From positions 1 through 32,136 of the forward strand of contig NZ_RRYH01000044.1 of the NCBI RefSeq assembly GCF_004010155.1: a stretch of 32,136 nt of DNA, in the 5' to 3' direction. Under the pieces are notes generated by a model, which did not search any database, had not been told where the DNA came from, and worked only from the letters and a program-made list of their open reading frames with translations. The translations under genes were made by a program, and so were the position numbers. Origin of the DNA: Solirhodobacter olei (lineage in GTDB: Bacteria > Pseudomonadota > Alphaproteobacteria > Rhodobacterales > Rhodobacteraceae). Of the stretch, positions 16,830 to 25,887 are shown one piece after another. Each line of letters begins with the position of its first letter. Positions within the stretch are counted from its first letter, which is position 1.

Positions 16830-18326
16830 TCATTCGGCCACCTGTTTCGTTGCAATCGTACGTCTCCGGGCGGTCCTGATGGCCCGGACCAGCACCATCA
16901 CAACCGACACCAGCAGGAAGCCGTCGGCGATCGGACGCTCCAGCACCGCCGCTGCCGACCTGTAGGTCGTCGTCAGCACGACGATCTGCTGCTCGAACAG
17001 CGGCCCCAGAATCACCGCCATCACCACCGGCAGGATCGACAGCCGCAACGCCTGGAACCAGAGCGCGAAGGCCGTCGCGCCAAACATCACGCCAACATCG
17101 AACAGGCTGTTGTTGATGGCGTAAGAGCCGAGGATCGAGAATATCGCGACAAAGGTCGCGAGCACGCTCTTGGGGATCTTCAGCACCACCGCGCAGTAGC
17201 GCGCGCCAAACAGACCAAACAGCAGCATGAAGATGTTAACCGCCAGAAAGCCCCAGAAGAACGTGTAGATCAGCACCGGTTGGTTGGCAAAAAGCATCGG
17301 CCCGGGCTGTAGCCCGTGCAAGGTCAGCGATCCGATGAAAACCGCCGCAGCACCGCTGCCCGGGATGCCGAGCGAGATCAGCGGGATCAGCGAGCCGCCG
17401 ACGTTGGCGCTGATCGACGCTTCGGACGCGATCAGGCCGGAGACGGATCCCTTGCCGAATTTCTCTCCCCTGCGGTTGAACCTCCGCTCGATCGCATGGG
17501 CAATGAACGGTGTTTCCACCGGCCCGAGCGCCGGCAGGATCCCAAGGAAAACGCCCACGATGGAAGATCGAAGATAGGTCATCGCCCGGCCGGACACGGT
17601 CTCGAGCAGTTCGCGGTGCGGGCTTCCCCCGCTGAATTGGACGAGATCCTCCTTCTCCTCGGCAAGGCTGTCGCGCGCCAGCATCACCGCCTGGGTCATG
17701 CAGAAGAAGCCGATCAGAACGGCGACGAGGTTGAAGCCGGACATCAGGTTGATGATGCCGAAGGTGAAGCGCGCCGTGCCGCTGACCGGGTCAAGCCCGA
17801 TGGTCACGATCAGAAGCCCGATGCAGCTGCTGAGCAGGTTCCCGAGCAGCGGCGTCTCCAGCATCACCACGACGACGGTGAAGCTGAAGATCAGCAGGGC
17901 GCAATATTCGGGGGAGCCGAAGCGCAGCGCCAGCGACGAGAGAGCCGGGGTGAGAAACAGCACCGCGATGGCAGAGATGATCCCACCGATGCCGGAACTC
18001 AGCGCCGCAAGGCCCAGTGCGAAGGGCGCCCGGCCCTCCTTGGCCAGTGCATGACCCTCCCAGCCGGTCACGATCGAGGCCGGCGTGCCCGGCACATTGA
18101 TCAGAATGGCCGAGATGCTGCCGCCGAAGATGCCGCCCGCATAGATGCCACCCAGCATGATCATCCCGTGTTCCGGGCTCATCAGGAACGTGACCGGCAC
18201 GAAAAGCGCAATGCCCAGGGTCGCCGTCAGCCCGGGGATGGCGCCGAAAACGATGCCGACGAGAACCCCGATGATCTCGACAAACAGGCTTGCGGGAGAG
18301 ACGGCATTCAGCAGCCCGTGAAGCAT
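16830..18326 (-). CDS. tctA: TctA-type large permease subunit of a tripartite tricarboxylate transporter
   Basis: This 498-residue, highly hydrophobic protein has the TctA signatures: GAIPGLTATLGIALFVPVTF near 28-47, YAGGIFGGSISAILINVPGTP near 62-82, and in the second half GSLIPLISLGIPGSGAAAVFIG. About eleven to twelve membrane segments are expected. GGAGAGGA precedes the ATG. It is the channel that moves the carboxylate captured by TctC. The stretch between tctC and tctA holds a strong stem-loop. Confidence 0.95.
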   Translation of the reverse strand: MLHGLLNAVSPASLFVEIIGVLVGIVFGAIPGLTATLGIALFVPVTFLMSPEHGMIMLGGIYAGGIFGGSISAILINVPGTPASIVTGWEGHALAKEGRAPFALGLAALSSGIGGIISAIAVLFLTPALSSLALRFGSPEYCALLIFSFTVVVVMLETPLLGNLLSSCIGLLIVTIGLDPVSGTARFTFGIINLMSGFNLVAVLIGFFCMTQAVMLARDSLAEEKEDLVQFSGGSPHRELLETVSGRAMTYLRSSIVGVFLGILPALGPVETPFIAHAIERRFNRRGEKFGKGSVSGLIASEASISANVGGSLIPLISLGIPGSGAAAVFIGSLTLHGLQPGPMLFANQPVLIYTFFWGFLAVNIFMLLFGLFGARYCAVVLKIPKSVLATFVAIFSILGSYAINNSLFDVGVMFGATAFALWFQALRLSILPVVMAVILGPLFEQQIVVLTTTYRSAAAVLERPIADGFLLVSVVMVLVRAIRTARRRTIATKQVAE

Positions 18327-18416
18327 TTGTATTCGATCCTCTCCCCGATATCTCGCCGGCCTGGGGCAGACCGGCCAGCGGCGCCCGGCGGGGGTGCCCC
18401 GCGCGGGTCGTAACTC

Positions 18417-18453
18417 TGACGCGTCACGCCGGCGCCCGGTTCAGGCGCCGGCG
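18417..18453. repeat. strong stem-loop and adjoining palindrome between tctC and tctA
   Basis: CGCCGGCGCC (18427-18436) and GGCGCCGGCG (18444-18453) pair perfectly over ten GC pairs with a 7-nt loop. Directly beside it is a perfect 10-bp palindrome, TGACGCGTCA (18417-18426). On the minus-strand transcript the stem lies just after the tctC stop codon. With no T-run, it looks more like an mRNA 3'-end stabiliser or partial attenuator than a complete terminator, which would favour expression of the binding protein over the permeases. Confidence 0.6.
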
Positions 18454-18462
18454 ATCTCAGGT

Positions 18463-19452
18463 TCAGTTCCCGGCCTTGGCGAAGTAACCCTTCACCTCGG
18501 CATAGGCCGCCCGGTACCGCTGGTCCTCCTGCGCCGCCGTGAGCGGGAACAGGTCGATGCCGACCTTCTTGAACGCGGCTTTGGTCTCGGGCTCGGCCAG
18601 CGTCTTCTGAATCAGCGAGGCGAGGTAATTGCGGATATCGGCCGGCACCTTCGCGCTGACCGCGACAAGCCGGTCCGCGCCCCAGGTCCCGGAGGCCATC
18701 TTGATCCCGAGATCCTTCATTGTCGGCGTGTTCGGAAGCTGCTCGAGCGGGGTGTTGTCCGCCACCGCCAGCGGCTTCATCTTGCCCGCTTTGATGTACT
18801 GGGCGATCTCGTCATAATAGTTGGCCGCAATGTCGATATTGCCCCCGAGTAGGGCCACCGCCGCCGGCTTGCCGCCCTGGAAGGGTACGATGGTGAACTT
18901 CGCGCCGGTCTCCGCCTCGATGATCCGGGTTGCGATGTCAAAGGCGCCGTTCGGGATGACACCGACCTTCACATCCCCGGGGTGCGCCTTCGCATAGGCG
19001 AGGACCTGCTTGAAATCCATTCCGGCGATCTTCGAGCTGGTATTGGACAGCCACAGCGCCGGGGCGAAGGTGATGCCCGCGATCGGCACGAGATCGGAGG
19101 CTTTGAATGGCGCGTGCTTGTGGACGACGCCGATCGCCATCGTCGGGTTGGCCAGGACACCGACCGTATATCCGTCGGGCTTGGCCTGCTTGGCAACATA
19201 GGTGTTTCCGATGATGGCGCCGCCGCCGGGCCGGTTCTCGACGCGGAACTGGTCGCCCGTCACCCGCTCCATCTGCGCAGCCAGCGTCCGGGCCGTCAGA
19301 TCGACCCCGCCACCGGGCGGATAGGGCACCACGAAGTTGATCGGCCGGTCGGGATATCCCTTCGGCTTCTGGACGGTCGCGCCCTGTGCGGCCCCGGCCG
19401 CGAGCGCCAGCGCCCCGCAGATGGCCAGCGCCGAAAATGCGTTCGGTTTCAT
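18463..19452 (-). CDS. tctC: TctC/Bug-type periplasmic solute-binding protein
   Basis: This 329-residue protein has a signal peptide (MKPNAF, hydrophobic core, AAGAAQGA with cleavage near residue 25). The mature part opens with the Bug-family motif YPDRPINFVVPYPPGGGVDLTAR and contains RPGGGAIIGNTYVAKQAKPDGYT. The ATG at 19452 has AGGGAGGAAG upstream; an earlier in-frame start at 19521 has none. Bug proteins bind carboxylates and some other small solutes. It leads the tctC-A-B set, with 136 bp before tctA. The hairpin GCACCG-TTT-CGGTGC at 19557-19571 lies about 100 bp upstream. Confidence 0.95.
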   Translation of the reverse strand: MKPNAFSALAICGALALAAGAAQGATVQKPKGYPDRPINFVVPYPPGGGVDLTARTLAAQMERVTGDQFRVENRPGGGAIIGNTYVAKQAKPDGYTVGVLANPTMAIGVVHKHAPFKASDLVPIAGITFAPALWLSNTSSKIAGMDFKQVLAYAKAHPGDVKVGVIPNGAFDIATRIIEAETGAKFTIVPFQGGKPAAVALLGGNIDIAANYYDEIAQYIKAGKMKPLAVADNTPLEQLPNTPTMKDLGIKMASGTWGADRLVAVSAKVPADIRNYLASLIQKTLAEPETKAAFKKVGIDLFPLTAAQEDQRYRAAYAEVKGYFAKAGN

Positions 19453-19682
19453 GTGACTTCCTCCCTGCTTCGGTTCGGCGCGTCGCCATGACCATCGCCC
19501 GATCGTGCGGGGATCATGCAATTTTCAGCGGGCGGGCTCCTCGAACCGCGTCGCTGGCACCGTTTCGGTGCGGGAACCCTTGCAGGTTGCTTGGCCTCTT
19601 ACGCATTACTTCTGCGGCCGCCCCCATAAGAAGGTGGATTGGCCGGGGCGCGGCGCCCATATCCTGCGCCCCTCCCCGCCGC

Positions 19683-20261
19683 TCAGGCGGGCAGCGCCGC
19701 ATCCTGGCCGAGATCCGCCACCCACTTCTCGATGCTGTCCCCGCTCCCGATCTCGGGGCGGACCAGGCCATCGACCATGAAGGTCGGCGTGGCGTGAATG
19801 CCGTTCTGGCGCGCGTATTTCGCGTGCGCCTTCATCTCGCGGGTGACATCAGGCGACGCGAAGGCCTCGGCAATCGCGATGCCGCTCTGCCCCTCCAGTC
19901 GGGCGAGAAGCTGGGCAGGCGTCACATCCATGTTCGGACCGGAACAGTGATCGGCAAATTCATAGGCCTCCCGGTTGGCGAAGACCGTCGCCATGACCTG
20001 CCGGGCTGCCGCGCTCCCGTCCGGCGTGGACGAGGCGGCCAGGATGGCCCGCGTGACGATCCCCGAGAACAGGTGCCAGGGCTGCGACTGCAGCCGGATC
20101 TTCATCACGATCCGGCCGCCGCCGATCCGGTCGACCAGATCGAAGAGCTTCGGAAAGGCGCGGGCCGAAAAGGGGCAGGTCGGCTCCAGAAAGGCCTCGA
20201 AGACCAGTGGGCCGCGGCCCCAGGCGAGCGGGGCGAACGTCATCTTGGGCGTGCTTGTCAT
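19683..20261 (-). CDS. DsbA-fold thioredoxin-like protein with CPFS active site
   Basis: This 192-residue protein has a thioredoxin fold with an inserted helical domain: strand LVFEAFLEPTCPFS with Cys29-Pro-Phe-Ser32, and the cis-proline loop HATPTFMVDG (Pro159). The second cysteine of a CxxC is replaced by Ser, so it cannot form the usual active-site disulfide. No signal peptide is visible, which suggests a cytoplasmic protein. The family includes glutathione-dependent isomerases such as 2-hydroxychromene-2-carboxylate isomerase, which also lack CxxC. It lies 82 bp after livF on the same strand and 230 bp before tctC, and may be the last gene of the Liv operon. A GGGAGAG site precedes its ATG. 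Confidence 0.85.
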   Translation of the reverse strand: MTSTPKMTFAPLAWGRGPLVFEAFLEPTCPFSARAFPKLFDLVDRIGGGRIVMKIRLQSQPWHLFSGIVTRAILAASSTPDGSAAARQVMATVFANREAYEFADHCSGPNMDVTPAQLLARLEGQSGIAIAEAFASPDVTREMKAHAKYARQNGIHATPTFMVDGLVRPEIGSGDSIEKWVADLGQDAALPA

Positions 20262-20343
20262 GGGGCTCTCCCGCTCATTATGTCACAGGCCGCCGCCACC
20301 CGGCGCGCGGCCAAGGCCGAAGGGGGCCAAAGAGGCTGCCGGG

Positions 20344-21069
20344 TCAGCCTGCCGGCGCCTCGATCGCTCCCCCGAGGAAGAGATGTCCGACACGCGGATC
20401 GGCCAAGAGGGTCGCCGCCCGTTCGTGCATCCGCGTCTGGCCAAGTTCCAGCACCAGCCCGTAGTCGGACATTGCCAGCGCCGCCTTGGCGTTCTGTTCC
20501 ACCATCAGCACCGTCACCCCGTTGTCACGCAGCCTCTGCAGGGTCGCGAAGACCTCCTGCACGAGATTGGGTGACAGCCCGATGGACGGCTCGTCTATCA
20601 GGATCAGCTTCGGGTCCAGGATCAGCGACCGGGCGATCTCAAGCTGCTTCTGCTGCCCGCCCGACAATTCGATCGCCTTCTGGTTCTGACGCTGCCGCAG
20701 CGCAGGGAACTGGTCCATCACCTCGTCGATCCGCTGCCGCACCCGGGCCTGGTCGGACGAGGTGACGCCGCCCAGCTCCAGATTGTGCCGAACGGAAAGC
20801 TGCGGGATCACGTTGCGCCCCTGCGGCACATAGGTCACCCCATGCGCGATCATCTGCGCCGGGCTCGCGCGGGTCACGTCCTGCCCATCCAGCAGCACCT
20901 GGCCGGAATGGATGTTCAGAAGGCCGAATACCGCCTTGAACACGGTCGACTTGCCGGCCCCGTTCGGCCCGATCACCGTGGTGATCGAGGCCTTCGGAAT
21001 GGTGAAGCTCACCCCGTTCAGGATGGTGATCTTTCCGTAGCCGCCGTAGACGTCCTTTAGTTCCAGCAT
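20344..21069 (-). CDS. LivF-type ABC transporter ATPase
   Basis: A 241-residue ATP-binding protein with Walker A GPNGAGKS (34-41), Q-loop VPQGRN (81-86), signature LSGGQQ (135-140), Walker B LILIDEP (155-161) and a D-loop/H-region ending in LMVEQN. The EQN switch region is typical of LivF. It powers uptake together with LivG. It starts 2 bp after the livG stop. Confidence 0.95.
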   Translation of the reverse strand: MLELKDVYGGYGKITILNGVSFTIPKASITTVIGPNGAGKSTVFKAVFGLLNIHSGQVLLDGQDVTRASPAQMIAHGVTYVPQGRNVIPQLSVRHNLELGGVTSSDQARVRQRIDEVMDQFPALRQRQNQKAIELSGGQQKQLEIARSLILDPKLILIDEPSIGLSPNLVQEVFATLQRLRDNGVTVLMVEQNAKAALAMSDYGLVLELGQTRMHERAATLLADPRVGHLFLGGAIEAPAG

Positions 21070-21071
21070 CC

Positions 21072-21818
21072 TCAGCCCCCCAGATAGGCGTCGATGACGG
21101 TCGGGTTCGCGCGCACCTCGTCGGGCGGGCCCTCGGCGATGATCCGGCCCTCCGCCAGGACAATGATGCGGGAACAGAGCGACATGACGAATTCCATGTT
21201 GTGCTCGATGACGACGAAGGTCGTGCCGTGCTCGCGGTTGTAGGAGACGAGCCGCTCCTTCAGCCCTGCGAGCATGGTCAGATTGACGCCGCCTGCCGGC
21301 TCGTCGAGCAGCACAAGACCGGGCCCGGCCATGAAGGCCATTGCCGCATCGACAAGCTTCTGTTGCCCGTAGGAAAGCGATCCGGCCATCTCGTCCTTCA
21401 GATGACTCAGCCGGAAGAACTCGATCAGCCGCTCCGCATCCGCGGTCAGCCCCGCGTCGGGCGCCCCGAACAGCCGCCCGAACAGGGATCCGCGATGTTC
21501 CTGGCCGGCGAGGATGATGTTGTCGATCACGGACATCTGCGGAAACACCGACAGCTGCTGGAACGTCCGCCCCAGGCCCAGCTTGTTCAGGTCGCAGGGC
21601 CTGCGGCCCGAGACCGGGCGGCCATTGATCTCCACCTCGCCGCTGTTTGGCTGAAGCTGGCCGAGGATGCAGTTGAACAGCGTCGACTTGCCCGAACCAT
21701 TCGGCCCGATAAGCCCCAGGATCTCCCCCGGATAGACGTCGAAACTTACCCCGTCCACGGCACGGATCGCACCGAAGCTCTTGGTGATTTCGCGGACGGA
21801 AAGGATGGGCTGGTTCAC
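21072..21818 (-). CDS. LivG-type ABC transporter ATPase
   Basis: A 248-residue ATP-binding protein with Walker A GPNGSGKS (38-45), signature LSYGQQ (148-153), Walker B LVLLDEP (168-174) and the VIEHNMEFVM switch region typical of LivG. Its ATG overlaps the livM stop by 4 bp (ATGA), which indicates coupled translation. Confidence 0.95.
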   Translation of the reverse strand: MNQPILSVREITKSFGAIRAVDGVSFDVYPGEILGLIGPNGSGKSTLFNCILGQLQPNSGEVEINGRPVSGRRPCDLNKLGLGRTFQQLSVFPQMSVIDNIILAGQEHRGSLFGRLFGAPDAGLTADAERLIEFFRLSHLKDEMAGSLSYGQQKLVDAAMAFMAGPGLVLLDEPAGGVNLTMLAGLKERLVSYNREHGTTFVVIEHNMEFVMSLCSRIIVLAEGRIIAEGPPDEVRANPTVIDAYLGG

Positions 21819-22792
21819 AGCTGGCTCCCCTGTTTCATGTCACCGCGTACCCTGTGCCCGGGCCGGAACCGCTCGCGAAGCGCCTGGCCGGCGCCGATCA
21901 GCCCACTCGGGCAGAACACCATCAGCACGATTACCGCCGAGGCGTAGATCATCAGGTAGTAGCCCTCGGTGAAGCGCAGGAACTCCGGCAGAAGGATGAC
22001 CATGGCCGCGCCGAAGAGCGGGCCGAAGAAGAAGCCCGCACCGCCGACGACCACCATCAGGAGGATCCGGATCGACTGGACGAGCGCGAAGGAATCCGGG
22101 TTGATGAACTGCACCAGCGGCGAGATCAGGGCGCCCGCCAGCCCGCCGTAGGCAGAGCCGATGGCGAAGGCCAGAAGCGTGATCCGCCGGGTATCGACCC
22201 CGAGGCTCTCGGCCCGGATCGGGTTTTCCCTCAGCCCTTTGAACGCCCGCCCCCAGGGCGAGCGCACGATGCCCCACATCAGCGCCGCGGCGACCACGAA
22301 GACCGCCAGCGTGAAGTAATAGAACGGCAGGTTCTGATTGGTGTCGAACAGCCAGAAATCCGGCCGCGGCATGCCCGAAAGCCCGTAAGGCCCGCCGGTC
22401 AGCCAGTCCTCGTTGCGCGCGACGAGGTAGAAAAGCGTGTTGAACGCCAGCGTCACGAAGGCCAGGAAATGGCCCTGCACGCGCAGCGCCGGAAAGCCAA
22501 GCGCCAGGCCGACCAGGAAGCTCACCGCCATCGCCGCCAGCATCGAGGGGATCCAGGGCACGCCGGCCAGCGTCAGAAGAGCCGTCGTATAGGCGCCGAT
22601 CCCGATGAACGAGGCCTGCGCCAGCGAAATCTGCCCGGCATAGCCCAGCGTCAGGTTCAGCCCCATCGCCGCGATGGCGAAGATCAGCCAGGAGGAGAGA
22701 ATATACTTTATGTAGTCCGTCTGCCCGAGCGGCGCCACGATCAGCAGGGCAAGCCCGACAACAAGAAGGATCGGTGTCAGCCGGCGCTTCAT
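21815..22792 (-). CDS. LivM-type ABC transporter permease
   Basis: A 325-residue membrane protein with the LivM motifs GLNLTLGYAGQISLAQASFIGIGAY and TGGPYGLSGM. A longer reading frame exists upstream but runs in the wrong frame through livH; the ATG at 22792 is supported by the overlap with the livH stop (TGATG arrangement). It forms the pore with LivH. The C-terminal tail (about 300-325) is polar and slightly longer than usual. Confidence 0.94.
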   Translation of the reverse strand: MKRRLTPILLVVGLALLIVAPLGQTDYIKYILSSWLIFAIAAMGLNLTLGYAGQISLAQASFIGIGAYTTALLTLAGVPWIPSMLAAMAVSFLVGLALGFPALRVQGHFLAFVTLAFNTLFYLVARNEDWLTGGPYGLSGMPRPDFWLFDTNQNLPFYYFTLAVFVVAAALMWGIVRSPWGRAFKGLRENPIRAESLGVDTRRITLLAFAIGSAYGGLAGALISPLVQFINPDSFALVQSIRILLMVVVGGAGFFFGPLFGAAMVILLPEFLRFTEGYYLMIYASAVIVLMVFCPSGLIGAGQALRERFRPGHRVRGDMKQGSQL

Positions 22793-23670
22793 CACACCTG
22801 CCTCCCCTCGGAGGTCCCCAGAAGCCCCTGCGGCCGCCACAGGATTATGACGATCAGCATCACCAGCGGCAGCGCCGCGCGGTATTCGGTGGTGACATAT
22901 GTGGCCGTCAGGTTGTCCAGCACCCCGATCAGCAGCCCGCCCACCAGCGCCCCCCGGATCTGGTTGAACCCCCCAACGATCGCCGCAATGAAGGCAACAA
23001 GGCCCAGCGTCTCGCCGTTGGAGAACTTGGCAAGATAGATCGGCGAGATCAGGAAGGAGGCCAGCGCCGCCAGCGCCGCGTTGACGAGAAACGTATAAAG
23101 CACCATCCGCTTCACGTTCACGCCCAGGATCTCCGCCACTTCCGGGTTCTGTGCCGTCGCCTGCATGCAGCGCCCGGTGCGGGTGCGGTTGAGAAACAGC
23201 GTCAGCCCCACCACCACGCCAAGAGAGACGACGAGGTTCATGATGTCCTGAACCGAGATCACCGCCCCGTCGAGCGTCATCGTGGTCTGCGGAAAGATGT
23301 TCGGGAACGGCTGCGCCTCGGCCCCGTAGAACTGCTTTGTCCCTTCCTTCAGCAGGATCGACAGCGCCATCGTCGCGATGATCAGCGGCAGCCCGCCGTT
23401 GGGCAGCATCGGCTCCACCACGACCTTCTTGAACAGAAGCCCGAGGACGATCACCGCCACGATCAGCCCGAAGATAAGCGACAGCCACAGCGGCAGGTGC
23501 AGCCAGTGGATGCCGATCAGCACGAAAAAGGCCGGCAGCATCACGAACTCGCCCTGGGCAAAGTTCACCGTCTGCGCCGCCTGCCACAGAAGCGTGAAGC
23601 CGATCGCGGCAAGCGCGTAGATCGACCCCGTCGACAGCCCCGACAGGAAGACTTGAAGAAATTGAGACAT
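22792..23670 (-). CDS. LivH-type ABC transporter permease
   Basis: A 292-residue membrane protein with the LivH features LSGLSTGSIYALAAIGFTLL and QTVNFAQGEFVMLPAF, and a GGFNQIRGALVGG motif near the C-terminus. It lies 57 bp after its binding-protein gene and overlaps livM by one base. It is clearly a separate system from the LivH at 5435, with a different N-terminus. Confidence 0.94.
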   Translation of the reverse strand: MSQFLQVFLSGLSTGSIYALAAIGFTLLWQAAQTVNFAQGEFVMLPAFFVLIGIHWLHLPLWLSLIFGLIVAVIVLGLLFKKVVVEPMLPNGGLPLIIATMALSILLKEGTKQFYGAEAQPFPNIFPQTTMTLDGAVISVQDIMNLVVSLGVVVGLTLFLNRTRTGRCMQATAQNPEVAEILGVNVKRMVLYTFLVNAALAALASFLISPIYLAKFSNGETLGLVAFIAAIVGGFNQIRGALVGGLLIGVLDNLTATYVTTEYRAALPLVMLIVIILWRPQGLLGTSEGRQV

Positions 23671-23727
23671 CGCTGGGTCCTTGGAAGGGCGGCGCCCGTC
23701 CGGGGCGCCGCCGGTCAGTCGGTGCGC

Positions 23728-24873
23728 TCAGTTCGCCGGCACAGTGCCGATGACGACCTGCTTGCCGTTCTTGACTTCGGTCATGAAGCTCTCGCGCGAA
23801 AGCTCGCCATGCTGGTCCCAGGAGGTGGTCAGCAGCATCCCGGGATATTTCGAGGCGTCCAGCGTAAGGCCATGCAGCTTCTTGGCCAGCGCCTTGCTGT
23901 CGAACTTGCCGATCATCTCGGTGGCGTATTTGATCGCGTAGATGCCGATGTAGCCCTTGATGCCGTTATGGTCGGTATCGCGGCCGTAGCGCTTCTTGAA
24001 CTTCGCCACGAACTTCTCGATCGACGGGATCGGCGCCGAGGTGGCAAGGCCCACATGGGCGAACGCGCCTTCCGCAGCGCCGCCGGCGAGGTCGATCACC
24101 TTCTGGCCCGTCAGGGTCACTTCACCGACCAGCGGCACCTTCAGCCCCTGCTTCTTGGCCTCTTTCAGGAACCGCGCGTCCTCCTCCTCGTTTAGGTAGA
24201 CGAAGACAGCCTGGGCCCCCGAATTCTTGATCTTCGAGACGTCGGCCGAGAAGTCGGCCTGCCCCTGCTCGCTCGGCACGTCGGCGACGACGTCGATGCC
24301 GACCCGCTTCATCTCCTTGCGGAAGACATCATGCCCGCCTTTGCCGAAGTCGTTGTTGACCCATTCGACCGCGATCTTCTTCACCTTCAGCTGGTCCTTG
24401 AAATAGGCCGTCAGCGCCGGCACGCCCTTTTGCGCGCCAGAGGAAGTGCGGAAGATGTAGGGGTTGCCGCGCTCGGTGATGTTCGGCGCCTCCGAGCCGG
24501 TCATCTGCACGATGCCCGCCCGCTGGGCCACCATCATGTTGACGATGGTCGATCCGGAATAGACCGTGCCCATGATCGCATAGGCGCCGGAATCGATCGC
24601 TTTCTGCACCAGCGCCCGCGAGGTCTGCGGATCGGTCTGGGTGTCCATGTCGGTCATCACGATCTTGCGCCCGAGGATGCCGCCGGCCGCGTTGATCTCG
24701 TCCACCGCCATGCGCGCGCCGTCACGGTAGTTCGTGCCCGAAACGGCCCCGGCCCCCGAAAGCTCGCAGACGCAGGGGATCTTGACGACCTCCTGCGCCG
24801 AAGCGGCACCGGAAAAGCCGAGCGTTGCCGTCGCAAAGAGCGCCGCCGCGGCAAGGAACTGCTGTCGTTTCAT
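23728..24873 (-). CDS. ABC transporter periplasmic substrate-binding protein (Liv family)
   Basis: This 381-residue protein has a Sec signal peptide (MKRQQFLAAAALFATATLGF, cleaved after the ASA near 26). The mature part reads VKIPCVCELSGAGAVSGTNYRDGARMAVDEINAAGG, the type I binding-protein opening. GGGAGGAGA precedes the ATG. The CVC pair near the start of the mature region is unusual. It leads the unfused Liv operon. Upstream on the same strand, 155 bp away, is the shikimate dehydrogenase gene, so a hydroaromatic acid is a plausible ligand, though amino acids cannot be excluded. Confidence 0.93.
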   Translation of the reverse strand: MKRQQFLAAAALFATATLGFSGAASAQEVVKIPCVCELSGAGAVSGTNYRDGARMAVDEINAAGGILGRKIVMTDMDTQTDPQTSRALVQKAIDSGAYAIMGTVYSGSTIVNMMVAQRAGIVQMTGSEAPNITERGNPYIFRTSSGAQKGVPALTAYFKDQLKVKKIAVEWVNNDFGKGGHDVFRKEMKRVGIDVVADVPSEQGQADFSADVSKIKNSGAQAVFVYLNEEEDARFLKEAKKQGLKVPLVGEVTLTGQKVIDLAGGAAEGAFAHVGLATSAPIPSIEKFVAKFKKRYGRDTDHNGIKGYIGIYAIKYATEMIGKFDSKALAKKLHGLTLDASKYPGMLLTTSWDQHGELSRESFMTEVKNGKQVVIGTVPAN

Positions 24874-24972
24874 CTGGTCTCCTCCCTATTTTCCGGCCTT
24901 GGCCGGCTTGTGAAATCCCACGCGGCCCGGCTGGGCGGGCGCGAAGGACTTTTCTTGCCCCCGGACCGGCAA

Positions 24973-25012
24973 GACGCCGGCACCGCAGGTCGATCCCGTC
25001 GGCGCCGGCGTC
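24973..25012. repeat. inverted repeat between aroE-like gene and Liv binding-protein gene
   Basis: GACGCCGGC (24973-24981) and GCCGGCGTC (25004-25012) form a perfect 9-bp stem with a 22-nt loop, just past the aroE-like stop on the minus strand. No T-run follows. It may be a stabilising or attenuating stem. A separate near-palindrome, CCGGCC-TT-GGCCGG (24893-24906), lies just upstream of the binding-protein start. Confidence 0.4.
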
Positions 25013-25028
25013 AGTGCCGGCCCCGCCC

Positions 25029-25877
25029 TCAGGCTCCCGGCGACTTCGCCCGGATATCCTCCTCCAGCAGGGTGCGAAGCTCCCCCGTCACCTCCGGCGT
25101 CACCCCAAACCAGCGCGAAAAACCGACCACCGCCTGATGCAGCAGCATCCCCAGCCCGTCGACCGTCCGGTGGCCGCGCGCCTTCGCCGAGCGCAGAAGA
25201 TCGGTCTCCAGCGGCACATAGACGACGTCGCAGACGGTCGCCCCCGCCTTCAGCGGGCTCAGGTCGATCTGCAGCGGCGGCTGGTGAACCATCCCCAGGC
25301 TCGTGGCGTTGACCAGAAGATCGGCCTCGCCAAGCAGCGAGGATAGCGCGTCCAGGGAATGCGAGCTGACGCCCCGGCCAAGATGCTGCGCCAGCGCCTG
25401 GGCCTTGGCTTCCGTGCGGTTGACGATGGCGACGTCGAGCCCTCGGCTCATCAGCCCATAAGCGGCCGCCCGCGCCGCGCCCCCGGCACCAAGCACCACC
25501 GCACGGCTCGCTCCCGTCTGCCAGCCCGGCGCCCGGTCGTCGAGGTTATGCATGAATCCCAAAGCATCGGTGTTGTCCCCGGCCAGAACATCGCCGTCCC
25601 AGTAGACGGTGTTGACCGCCCCCATCGCCTCGGCCGCCGGATCGATCCGGTCGAGAAACGGCATCACTGCCGACTTGTGCGGGACGGTGACGTTGCCGCC
25701 GATCCAGCCGGTCTCGCGATAGCTGGCAAAGAAACCGGCAAGGGCCTCCGGCGCGATGTCGAGCATCTCGTAGCTGCCCTCGATCCCGTAATGGTCGAGC
25801 CAGTAACCATGCAGCATGGGAGAGCGCGAATGCTTGATCGGATGGCCCATGACAAAGGCGCGCGGGGAACGGGACAT
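25029..25877 (-). CDS. shikimate dehydrogenase family protein (AroE-like, NADP type)
   Basis: This 282-residue protein starts at the ATG at 25877 with GAGGAAG upstream; a longer frame from 25910 overlaps the preceding gene. Substrate residues are all present: SRSP (17-20), Lys68 in NVTVPHK (62-68), Asn89, Asp104 in GDNTD, and a C-terminal LHQA. The cofactor loop is GAGGAARAA (130-138), with NRTEAK (153-158), the Asn-Arg-Thr motif for NADP. It catalyses the reversible 3-dehydroshikimate/shikimate step or the quinate equivalent. It follows the 113-residue gene by 10 bp and precedes the Liv binding-protein gene, so a catabolic role is more likely than housekeeping aroE. The housekeeping copy cannot be excluded. 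Confidence 0.92.
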   Translation of the reverse strand: MSRSPRAFVMGHPIKHSRSPMLHGYWLDHYGIEGSYEMLDIAPEALAGFFASYRETGWIGGNVTVPHKSAVMPFLDRIDPAAEAMGAVNTVYWDGDVLAGDNTDALGFMHNLDDRAPGWQTGASRAVVLGAGGAARAAAYGLMSRGLDVAIVNRTEAKAQALAQHLGRGVSSHSLDALSSLLGEADLLVNATSLGMVHQPPLQIDLSPLKAGATVCDVVYVPLETDLLRSAKARGHRTVDGLGMLLHQAVVGFSRWFGVTPEVTGELRTLLEEDIRAKSPGA

Positions 25878-25887
25878 GACGACTTCC

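Noticed and set aside
21815-23587. A 590-codon minus-strand frame covering livM and most of livH, which looked like a livH-livM fusion.
   Set aside because: Its upper half runs in the wrong frame through livH; livH is supported by its own motifs, its own ATG at 23670 and the one-base stop/start overlap at 22792.
24893-24906. CCGGCC-TT-GGCCGG upstream of the Liv binding protein.
   Set aside because: The two-base loop is too tight for a real hairpin and there is no T-run; it may be a chance palindrome in GC-rich DNA.
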